Assembly (NCBI GenBank): GCA_003161515.1 | Contig: PMOH01000229.1 | Location: 1 to 6,823, forward strand | DNA: 6,823 nt | Direction: 5' to 3' | Source of the DNA: Deltaproteobacteria bacterium | GTDB lineage: Bacteria > Desulfobacterota > Binatia > Binatales > Binataceae | Part shown: one piece after another, positions 1 to 5,043 of the stretch | Layout: each line of letters opens with the position of its first letter | Numbering within the stretch: position 1 is the first letter of the stretch | The notes under the pieces: generated by a model | What the model saw: the letters and a program-made list of their open reading frames with translations, nothing else | Database searches by the model: none | What the model was told of the DNA's origin: nothing | Translations under genes and position numbers: made by a program

Positions 1-2
1 AA

Positions 3-407
3 GGTCCGCTCGGCCGGATGCTTGAGCTCGACGTCATCGCCAACCACACCGCTTTCTGCTCGTATCGCGCAGACGGATTGATCATCGCGACGCCCACCGG
101 CTCAACCGCATACGCACTTTCAGCTGGCGGCCCGATCGTCTATCCGACGCTGGGCGCAATCGTGCTCGCGCCAATCTGTCCGCACACCCTGAGCAACCGC
201 CCCGTGGTCCTGCCCGACACTTACGAAATCGAGATTCACGTCAAGGCGCCCGACCACGATACGACCTTCACAGTTGACGGCCAGGAGTCGTCGCAACTGG
301 GGCCCGACGACGTAATCAAAATTCACCGCGGGAGACACGTCGTCTCGCTGATCCGCTCAGCCCATCCGTATTTCGAAATCTGGCGCGACAAGCTTCACTG
401 GGGATAG
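3..407 (+). CDS. nadK: NAD kinase, C-terminal part (5' end outside window)
   Basis: NAD kinase phosphorylates NAD+ to NADP+ with ATP or polyphosphate in the cytosol and is the usual sole source of NADP. The frame is open from base 3, so the ATG at 18 is internal (family members commonly have a Met/Ile-Glu segment here) and the N-terminal half, including the GGDGT motif, lies outside the window. The visible part holds the family's second signature, S-Y-R-A-D-G-L-I followed by TPTGSTAYALSAGGP (roughly bases 72-131), then the P-I-C-P-H-T-L-S-N-R-P segment and the late T-V-D-G-Q motif of the all-beta C-terminal domain. It stops with TAG 15 nt before recN, a frequent bacterial arrangement that suggests co-transcription. 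No disruption is seen. The family call is firm; only the missing half is unknown. Confidence 0.94.
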   Translation, partial: GPLGRMLELDVIANHTAFCSYRADGLIIATPTGSTAYALSAGGPIVYPTLGAIVLAPICPHTLSNRPVVLPDTYEIEIHVKAPDHDTTFTVDGQESSQLGPDDVIKIHRGRHVVSLIRSAHPYFEIWRDKLHWG

Positions 408-422
408 CCGCGCGCGTCCCGG

Positions 423-2120
423 ATGCTGCTCGAACTCAACATACGCAACTTCGCGATCATCGAAGAAGCTCATCTCGAGTTCGGCGCCGGCCTCAATGTC
501 CTTTCCGGCGAAACCGGCGCCGGCAAAACTATCATCCTGAGCGCGCTCGGATTGCTGCTCGGCTCGCGCGCGTCGCCCGACATGATTCGCACCGGCGAGA
601 AAGAAGCCGTCGTCGAAGGACTGTTCGAGCTCGAGGGTGAGGCCGCGATGCCTGAACTGGCCGCGCGCAAACGCGACGGCAGCCGCCGCGAGCTGATCGT
701 GCGCCGGGTGATCGCCGACGGCGGCGGACGCTCGCGCGTCACCATCGACGGCGAACTCGCCACCGTGCAAAGCCTCGGCAAAATCGGCGCGTCGCTGGTC
801 CAGGTCTATGGACAGCACGAGCAACATTCATTGCTCCGCGCCGAGAGCCATCGCGAGATTCTCGATCGCTACGCAAACCCCGACGACGAACTAGCTTCTT
901 ATCGCGAACGCTACACTCGCGCCGAAGAAATCCGCACGCGCCTTCATGAACTAGGCCGCCGCGAAGGCGAACGCGCAGACCTGCTGGAACTCGCAAAATT
1001 CCGCACAATCGAACTGGAGCGCGCCGGTCTCGTCGCCGGCGAAGATGATGCGCTGTCGCAAGAGCGAACCGTCCTCTCCAACGCCAGCAAGCTCGCCAGC
1101 GCCGCGCTCGAAACCGAGCAGGCGCTCTACGGCGCCGACGGTGCGGCGACCGATACGGTTGCGCGCGCCGAGGCCCGCCTGCTCGATGCGGCCGCGCTCG
1201 ATCCAAAACTCGGCGAAGCACTCGATATGATCCAGTCGGCACGCGCGAACCTCGAAGAGGCGGCGCGTACTCTCGGCGCCTATGCGTCCAAAATCGAGGC
1301 AGACCCGGCGCGGCTCGAGGAAATCGACAACCGCCTCCAGGAACTGACGCGGCTCAAGCGCAAATATGGCGGCTCAATCGATACCGCACTCGAGACCTTG
1401 GAGCGATCGCGCGCCGAGATTGGCGAACTGGAAGGAATCGGCGAGTCGAAAACGCAAGTCGAAGCCGCGATGACGGCGGCGCTCGACGAACTCGTCGCGC
1501 ATGCAAACAAGCTGTCCTCAATTCGCCATCGCGCCGCCGCCGACCTCGGCCGCAAGATGGAAGCCGAACTTAAGTCGCTCGGGATGCGCTCGCCGGGCTT
1601 CGAGCCACGGCTCAGCGCGCTCCTCCCCGACGACGCCGGCTTCGAACACGCCGGCGTTGCGCTCGGTCCGTTCGGTATCGACACCGTCGAATTTCATCTG
1701 TCGCCGAACGTTGGCCAGCCGGCGATGCCGCTGCTGAGAATCGCGTCGGGCGGCGAGCTCTCGCGCGTGATGCTCGCGCTCAAGCGGCTCGAGGCGCAAC
1801 GCCGCGGCGTCGCCACCATGATCTTTGACGAAGTGGACGCCGGCATCGGCGGTGCAGTCGCCCAGGTGGTCGGCCGCAAACTGAAACAGCTATCGCGCTT
1901 TCATCAGATTCTGTGCGTCACCCACCTCGCGCAGATCGCGGCGTTCGCGGACCGTCATCTCACCGTCGAAAAAGAAGAGCGGCGCGGTTCGACCCGGAGC
2001 CGCGTCGCAGTTCTGGAACCCGGCGATCGCACCGAGGAAATCGCGCGCATGCTCGGCGGCGAAGTATCCGACAAATTCCGCCGCGCCGCCCGCGAACTCC
2101 TCGATCGCGCCCGCGAATGA
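423..2120 (+). CDS. recN: DNA repair protein RecN (SMC-like ABC ATPase)
   Basis: RecN is a cytosolic SMC-like ATPase that acts early in RecA-dependent double-strand break repair and can tether DNA ends. The 565-residue product has the usual length and layout. The N-terminal ATPase lobe starts MLLELNIRNFAIIE, with Walker A G-E-T-G-A-G-K-T at residues 29-36 and a Q-loop-like V-Y-G-Q-H-E-Q-H at 128-135. A long charged alpha-helical/coiled-coil middle covers about 150-400. The C-terminal lobe has the ABC signature S-G-G-E-L-S at 442-447, Walker B M-I-F-D-E at 466-470 and the switch histidine H501 in V-T-H-L-A-Q. The start is fixed by the conserved N-terminus, although no clear Shine-Dalgarno sequence precedes it; translation may couple to nadK 15 nt upstream. 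LexA control is common for recN elsewhere, but no obvious SOS box is visible in the short spacer. All catalytic motifs are intact. Confidence 0.97.
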   Translation: MLLELNIRNFAIIEEAHLEFGAGLNVLSGETGAGKTIILSALGLLLGSRASPDMIRTGEKEAVVEGLFELEGEAAMPELAARKRDGSRRELIVRRVIADGGGRSRVTIDGELATVQSLGKIGASLVQVYGQHEQHSLLRAESHREILDRYANPDDELASYRERYTRAEEIRTRLHELGRREGERADLLELAKFRTIELERAGLVAGEDDALSQERTVLSNASKLASAALETEQALYGADGAATDTVARAEARLLDAAALDPKLGEALDMIQSARANLEEAARTLGAYASKIEADPARLEEIDNRLQELTRLKRKYGGSIDTALETLERSRAEIGELEGIGESKTQVEAAMTAALDELVAHANKLSSIRHRAAADLGRKMEAELKSLGMRSPGFEPRLSALLPDDAGFEHAGVALGPFGIDTVEFHLSPNVGQPAMPLLRIASGGELSRVMLALKRLEAQRRGVATMIFDEVDAGIGGAVAQVVGRKLKQLSRFHQILCVTHLAQIAAFADRHLTVEKEERRGSTRSRVAVLEPGDRTEEIARMLGGEVSDKFRRAARELLDRARE

Positions 2121-2132
2121 TGATGCAATTTA

Positions 2133-2158
2133 GTTTCATGTACGGTCTATTGTGAAAC
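2133..2158. promoter_or_regulatory. Inverted repeat, candidate antitoxin operator
   Basis: A perfect 6-bp inverted repeat, GTTTCA (2133-2138) and TGAAAC (2153-2158), has arms spaced 20 bp centre to centre, about two helical turns. That geometry suits a dimeric HTH protein. The right arm overlaps the proposed -35 box. A direct repeat ATGCAA (2123-2128 and 2163-2168) and a second direct repeat GGTACG (2171-2176 and 2182-2187) lie around it. Antitoxins of the Xre/MbcA/ParS type usually repress their own promoter, so an autoregulatory operator is a reasonable inference. Short repeats like these can also arise by chance. Confidence 0.4.
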
Positions 2159-2178
2159 AGTTATGCAACAGGTACGAT
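2150..2178 (+). promoter_or_regulatory. Putative sigma70-type promoter of the toxin-antitoxin operon
   Basis: TTGTGA (2150-2155, 4 of 6 matches to the -35 consensus) and TACGAT (2173-2178, 4 of 6 matches to the -10 consensus) are separated by exactly 17 bp. Transcription would start near 2185, giving a very short leader before the ATG at 2200. This fits the absence of a clear Shine-Dalgarno sequence there. The consensus is borrowed from well-studied proteobacteria. Confidence 0.4.
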
Positions 2179-2199
2179 CAGGGTACGCCGTGAACATTC

Positions 2200-2538
2200 A
2201 TGAAGAGCGCAGTAGCCAGAATTCTTAACGACCTCGAGCAGCGCGGGGGCCTCAAGGGCTCCGACGTCGCCAACATCGTCAACGCGTCGCGGCCCAGCGT
2301 ATCGCGATGGAAGAGCGGCAAAGCCTCGCCGCCGCTTGCGACCCAGACCATCATTGCCGACTTGCGCTACGTCGTCGATCGGCTGTCAGACTTCTACACG
2401 CCGACGGAAACGCGGCTGTGGCTTCATGCGAAACATCCGCTGCTCAACAACGAACGCGCGATCGACCTGATAATCGCCGACCGCACGCAGGAAGTTCTCG
2501 CCGTTATCGAGCGCCTCGACGCCGGCGCTTATCTATGA
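2200..2538 (+). CDS. Xre/MbcA/ParS-family antitoxin of a RES toxin
   Basis: The product is a 112-residue probable antitoxin that should bind and neutralise the RES protein encoded 20 nt downstream and repress the shared promoter. The N-terminal part is a helix-turn-helix: residues 19-45 read like the Xre type, with S-R-P-S-V-S-R-W at 30-37 as the likely recognition helix. The C-terminal part matches the MbcA/ParS/Xre (DUF2384-type) toxin-binding domain. That domain shows W-L-H-A-K-H-P-L-L-N-N-E-R-A-I-D-L-I from residue 74 and ends in the typical E-R-L-D-A-G-A-Y. The protein is at the short end for the family. The ATG is constrained by an in-frame TGA at 2191-2193. An ordinary HTH regulator is possible, but the C-terminal motif together with the RES neighbour makes the antitoxin role much more likely. 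Confidence 0.82.
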   Translation: MKSAVARILNDLEQRGGLKGSDVANIVNASRPSVSRWKSGKASPPLATQTIIADLRYVVDRLSDFYTPTETRLWLHAKHPLLNNERAIDLIIADRTQEVLAVIERLDAGAYL

Positions 2539-2558
2539 TTGCTCCGTCTTGAACGGCG

Positions 2559-3104
2559 ATGCCGCGCGTCCCGACTCCGCGCGATCCCGCACTGCTCGAC
2601 GCGCTCGATGCCTTCCATAAAGTTCCTTACACTGGAGAGACTTGGCGGGCCGTGCGCTCGGGTCGCGATCCTCTACAAGGAAGTGCTTCCGGCGGCCGCT
2701 GGGATCCCACTTTGTTTGACGTCCTCTACACCTCGCTGACTCAAGATGGAGCCGTCGCCGAAGTTCACTTTCACCTGTCACGTCAGCCGGTCTTCCCCTC
2801 GAAAATCAAGTTCGGATTGCATCGCATCAGGGTCCGGACTGCGAAGACTCTCAGGCTTCCCAATCTAAAAGCGATGGTTTCGCTCGGTGTCGATCCAGTT
2901 CGATATCGCGAGATCCTCTACCAGCCGACTCAAACAATCGGTGATGCGGCTCATTTCCTCGGCTTCGACAGTATCATCGCCCCAAACGCCCGCTGGTCGT
3001 GCAACAATCTGATCCTGTTCACCGATCAAATCGCGCCCGCCAATCTGCAAATCATCGAGTCGTCAGAAGTCAATTGGACCGAATGGCGAAAAAAGCTGAA
3101 GTGA
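2559..3104 (+). CDS. RES-domain toxin (probable NAD+ phosphorylase/glycohydrolase)
   Basis: This 181-residue protein belongs to the RES family, whose studied members (MbcT, ParT and other RES toxins) destroy cellular NAD+ or ADP-ribosylate a target, stopping growth. The features that name the family are present. An early W-R is at 29-30. G-G-R-W-D-P at 45-50 is followed by L-Y-T-S at 56-59. The conserved Glu is E68 in V-A-E-V-H. The R-W-S-C-N-N-L segment starts at 145, with the key Ser at 147. The three eponymous residues R, E and S are all there, so the toxin looks intact. The start is secure because an in-frame TGA lies at 2550-2552. The gene follows the antitoxin by 20 nt, the usual antitoxin-first order, and its TGA is embedded in a 10-bp palindrome (3101-3110). 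The exact chemistry, phosphorolysis or hydrolysis of NAD+, cannot be read from sequence. Confidence 0.9.
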   Translation: MPRVPTPRDPALLDALDAFHKVPYTGETWRAVRSGRDPLQGSASGGRWDPTLFDVLYTSLTQDGAVAEVHFHLSRQPVFPSKIKFGLHRIRVRTAKTLRLPNLKAMVSLGVDPVRYREILYQPTQTIGDAAHFLGFDSIIAPNARWSCNNLILFTDQIAPANLQIIESSEVNWTEWRKKLK

Positions 3105-3127
3105 GCTCACCGCCTCGCGCGCGTCGG

Positions 3128-3156
3128 TTGACTCCACCGGCAGTATCCGGTTAGCT
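3128..3156 (+). promoter_or_regulatory. Possible tRNA-Ala promoter
   Basis: TTGACT (3128-3133) is a good -35 match, but the hexamer 17 bp further on, TTAGCT (3151-3156), is a poor -10. The distance to the tRNA 5' end at 3176 is suitable. A small stem, ACCGG/CCGGT (3136-3140 with 3147-3151), lies in the spacer. A tRNA following an unrelated gene needs some promoter, and this is the best candidate in the 71-nt gap after the toxin gene. Confidence 0.28.
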
Positions 3157-3175
3157 GAAAAATCTCGCCTGCGGT

Positions 3176-3252
3176 GGGGCTGTAGCTCAGTTTGGGAGAG
3201 CGCCTGAATGGCATTCAGGAGGTCGCGCGTTCGATCCGCGTCAGCTCCACCA
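3176..3252 (+). tRNA. tRNA-Ala (anticodon GGC), CCA encoded
   Basis: The full cloverleaf folds by hand. The 7-bp acceptor stem is 3176-3182 with 3242-3248. It includes a G3:U70 wobble, the classic alanine identity element. The D stem is GCTC/GAGC around a 9-nt loop. The anticodon stem CCTGA/TCAGG encloses the 7-nt loop ATGGCAT, giving anticodon GGC, which reads GCC codons. The T stem GCGCG/CGCGT encloses TTCGATC. The discriminator A is at 3249 and the CCA tail is encoded at 3250-3252. It reads alanine GCC codons, which are abundant in the neighbouring GC-rich recN. No second tRNA is adjacent. Confidence 0.97.
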
Positions 3253-3285
3253 ACGTTGTCCTTCTTACGCAGCGCGTTCTTTGTT

Positions 3286-3308
3286 CCCCTCTCCTGAAGG
3301 GAGAGGGG
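3286..3308. repeat. Palindromic intergenic repeat, copy A
   Basis: A 9-bp perfect inverted repeat, CCCCTCTCC (3286-3294) and GGAGAGGGG (3300-3308), surrounds a 5-nt loop. It is followed by a G-rich tail, TTAGGGGAGAGG (3309-3320). A close relative sits at 4903-4923 in the same orientation, with the same stem sequence and a similar tail. The pattern resembles the dispersed CCCTCTCCC...GGGAGAGGG intergenic repeats of many GC-rich bacteria. It lacks a T-run, so it is not a standard terminator, though the RNA stem could still affect transcripts leaving the tRNA. Confidence 0.75.
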
Positions 3309-3352
3309 TTAGGGGAGAGGTGCCGCGGCAGGTTATGCAAAATTCAACTGAT

Positions 3353-3358
3353 AGGGAG
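3353..3358 (+). promoter_or_regulatory. Shine-Dalgarno sequence that sets the sulfotransferase start
   Basis: AGGGAG at 3353-3358 lies 8 nt before the ATG at 3367 but only 2 nt before the in-frame GTG at 3361. The spacing favours the ATG as the real start. Confidence 0.7.
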
Positions 3359-3366
3359 TCGTGCGT

Positions 3367-4017
3367 ATGGCATTGAAAGTCGTCGGCGCTGGATTTGGGC
3401 GGACTGGCACACTGTCACTCAAGACCGCGCTCGAAAGGCTCGGCGTCGGCCCCTGCTACCATATGGCGGAAGTCTTTCCGCGACCTGAGCATATCAAGAT
3501 TTGGCATCGGCTGGCGTTCGAACATCAGATCGATTGGGACGAACTCTTCCGCGGCTTCCACGCGACGGTTGATTGGCCGTCGGCTCGATGGTGGCGCGAA
3601 ATCGCTGCTCACTTCCCGGACGCGAAAGTACTGCTGTCAGTTCGCGATCCGGAAGCTTGGTATAAGAGTATGCTCGATACCATCTACCAACCGTTGAAGG
3701 ATCCGGCGCCCGAAGGCGCGCCGGAAATCGTACGCCTCCAGAGCGAGATGGTCCGAAAGGCGATTCTTGCCGAGACGTTCGACAACCGCTTCGAAGATAA
3801 GGCTCACGCGATCGACGTGTTCAAGCGCCACAGTCAAGAGGTTCGCAATACGATCGATCCCACGCGCCTGCTGGTTTTTGACGTGCGGGAAGGATGGGCC
3901 CCGCTTTGCCGCTTCCTCGAGGTACCTATCCCGGACGAGCCTTTCCCACGACTCAACGACACAGCTACAACTCAGGCTATGATCCGGATGATGCGCGAGC
4001 GGATGCCCCAAGGATGA
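3367..4017 (+). CDS. Sulfotransferase family protein (Sulfotransfer_4-like)
   Basis: The 216-residue protein is a probable cytosolic PAPS-dependent sulfotransferase of the small P-loop type often annotated as Sulfotransfer_4. Its substrate is not predictable. The N-terminal strand and 5'-phosphosulfate loop read G-A-G-F-G-R-T-G-T-L-S-L-K at residues 7-19. The 3'-phosphate-binding region reads L-L-S-V-R-D-P-E-A-W-Y-K-S, with Arg93 and Ser101 as expected ligands. The C-terminal G-W-A-P-L-C-R-F-L-E-V-P-I-P-D-E-P-F-P-R is typical of the family. ATG 3367 is preferred over GTG 3361 because of the Shine-Dalgarno spacing. It stands alone on its strand after the tRNA and converges with the GST gene, 3 nt stop to stop. 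No PAPS synthesis gene is in view, so the donor must come from elsewhere in the genome. A general P-loop NTPase-fold protein is the alternative. Confidence 0.86.
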   Translation: MALKVVGAGFGRTGTLSLKTALERLGVGPCYHMAEVFPRPEHIKIWHRLAFEHQIDWDELFRGFHATVDWPSARWWREIAAHFPDAKVLLSVRDPEAWYKSMLDTIYQPLKDPAPEGAPEIVRLQSEMVRKAILAETFDNRFEDKAHAIDVFKRHSQEVRNTIDPTRLLVFDVREGWAPLCRFLEVPIPDEPFPRLNDTATTQAMIRMMRERMPQG

Positions 4018-4020
4018 TTG

Positions 4021-4833
4021 CTATCGGCTATCCTCGGCTGGTCGGTGCAACTCGATTTTCTTAAGATAGGGTTCCACGTCAGATGCGAACGCCGGGTGCT
4101 TGGTAAGCCTGTCAAAATGACTAAAAGCCCGCGGAAATTCCGCATCGATCCCGGCATGTAGAATCAGACCGAGGCCTTTCTTTTGTAGGTCGTCAGAACG
4201 CGCCTTCTCATTGAAGAACAGCGCCAATTCGGCCACGAAGCAAACGTCCGCGATAGAGACATTATCACCCACCAAAAACTCGCGGTCAGGCAACAAGGCT
4301 TGGTTGATTCCGGCCAGGTAAATCTTGAAGCTATCGCGCATTCTCGTATGAATCTCACTCGAGACAGACCCGTTGATCAAAGACAATAGATAGATCTGCG
4401 AGTCACGCGCGAACACAAGGCTCGCATCAAGGAAACTATCTACGCGCGCCGCTTCATAAGCATCGTGGCCATATAACGGAAAGCGTCTTTCACCAATACG
4501 CGCTACCGCTCGCATAATACTGTTGGATTCAAAAATCCCCGTCTTGCCATCAGGACTGAATGCGGCTGGCACAGTGCCAAAAGGATGCGCCTTCATGAAA
4601 GCATCCGTCTTATGCAAGGCACCGCCAAAACCGACCTTGCCAGCCCTGATGTCTGTCGAGCTTGCCAGCTCCTTCTCCGACAGCGGATGGGCGTCAAAGT
4701 CCCATAGCCATGACTGTAGCTCTTTCGGCGAGCTCCCTCTTATCTCAACCTCGACACCGCAAAGACGCGCCGCGATAGTAGCCTTCCAGATGCGTGGATT
4801 GGGTAGATACGAAAATATTCGCAGGTCACTCAT
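4021..4833 (-). CDS. Glutathione S-transferase-fold protein (EF1B-gamma-like)
   Basis: This 270-residue protein has a GST layout. An N-terminal thioredoxin-like domain covers about residues 1-112, with F-G-T-V-P-A-A-F (cis-Pro89) and the glutathione gamma-glutamyl-binding pair E102-S103 in F-E-S-N-S-I. An all-helical C-terminal domain has the N-capping segment V-G-D-N-V-S-I-A-D-V at about 188-197. The F-E-S-N-S-I-M-R-A-V-A-R stretch and the opening beta-alpha unit resemble the GST domain of elongation factor 1B gamma more than typical bacterial GSTs. About 40 extra residues (roughly 34-75, Trp- and Asp-rich) separate the second strand region from the cis-Pro loop. No obvious catalytic Ser, Cys or Tyr stands out at the N-terminus, so activity is uncertain; conjugation, peroxidase or structural roles are possible. 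ATG 4833 has a good Shine-Dalgarno sequence. G+C is visibly lower than in recN. Confidence 0.85.
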   Translation of the reverse strand: MSDLRIFSYLPNPRIWKATIAARLCGVEVEIRGSSPKELQSWLWDFDAHPLSEKELASSTDIRAGKVGFGGALHKTDAFMKAHPFGTVPAAFSPDGKTGIFESNSIMRAVARIGERRFPLYGHDAYEAARVDSFLDASLVFARDSQIYLLSLINGSVSSEIHTRMRDSFKIYLAGINQALLPDREFLVGDNVSIADVCFVAELALFFNEKARSDDLQKKGLGLILHAGIDAEFPRAFSHFDRLTKHPAFASDVEPYLKKIELHRPAEDSR

Positions 4834-4840
4834 GAATTAA

Positions 4841-4845
4841 TCCTT
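4841..4845 (-). promoter_or_regulatory. Shine-Dalgarno sequence of the GST-fold gene
   Basis: On the minus strand AAGGA ends 7 nt before the ATG at 4833-4831, the standard spacing, which supports this start. Just upstream, TATAAG has a -10 look, but no matching -35 is visible at normal spacing. Confidence 0.65.
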
Positions 4846-4862
4846 ATAGGGCTTTGCGTTGT

Positions 4863-4887
4863 GTCATTCAGAGCGAAGCGAAGAATC
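4863..4887. repeat. Dispersed-repeat-like motif (GTCATTC...GAAGAATC)
   Basis: The 25-bp stretch begins GTCATTCAGAGCG and ends AAGCGAAGAATC. It matches, from memory, a short intergenic repeat seen many times in Acidobacteria, Deltaproteobacteria and Bacteroidetes genomes. It lies immediately beside the palindromic repeat at 4903-4923, so the two may form one composite repeat unit. Only one copy is in the window, so repetition itself cannot be shown here. Confidence 0.5.
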
Positions 4888-4902
4888 CCGGCTCCTTCTT
4901 CC

Positions 4903-4923
4903 CCTCTCCCTGTAAGGGAGAGG
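4903..4923. repeat. Palindromic intergenic repeat, copy B
   Basis: A perfect 8-bp inverted repeat, CCTCTCCC (4903-4910) and GGGAGAGG (4916-4923), surrounds the loop TGTAA. It is followed by a GGTGAGGG tail (4930-4937). Stem and tail resemble copy A at 3286-3308, in the same orientation. The remainder of the 210-nt gap between the GST and SDR genes (4834-5043) holds one GC hairpin with a T-rich loop (4949-4968) and no supported gene. Confidence 0.75.
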
Positions 4924-5043
4924 ATCGAAGGTGAGGGTCCTTATACAGCGCGCGTTTTTTGGCGCGCGATCAAGATTCTGCCTATTCTCTCAAAGGCGTA
5001 TCCGAAGGTTGAACAAAGCTGTCCTTATTGGAGACTTTACAAC

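Noticed and set aside
739..1242. 167-codon minus-strand open frame inside recN, and a similar one at 357-827
   Set aside because: Arg- and Ala-rich shadow translations typical of GC-rich DNA opposite a conserved gene; no domain is seen.
3286..3308. Stem-loop as an intrinsic terminator of the tRNA gene
   Set aside because: It is followed by a G-rich tail, not Ts, and a related copy occurs at 4903-4923, so a dispersed repeat is the better reading.
2161..3340. TTATGCAA at 2161-2168 and at 3333-3340 as attachment-site repeats flanking the toxin-antitoxin and tRNA block
   Set aside because: Eight bases with no extended similarity is too short to support an att pair.
3192..3488. 98-codon plus-strand open frame
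   Set aside because: It starts inside the tRNA, runs through repeat copy A and overlaps the sulfotransferase gene in another frame.
4949..4968. CGCGCG hairpin with a T-rich loop as an SDR terminator
   Set aside because: The T-run is in the loop, and no T-run follows the stem on the minus strand, so it is not a standard intrinsic terminator.
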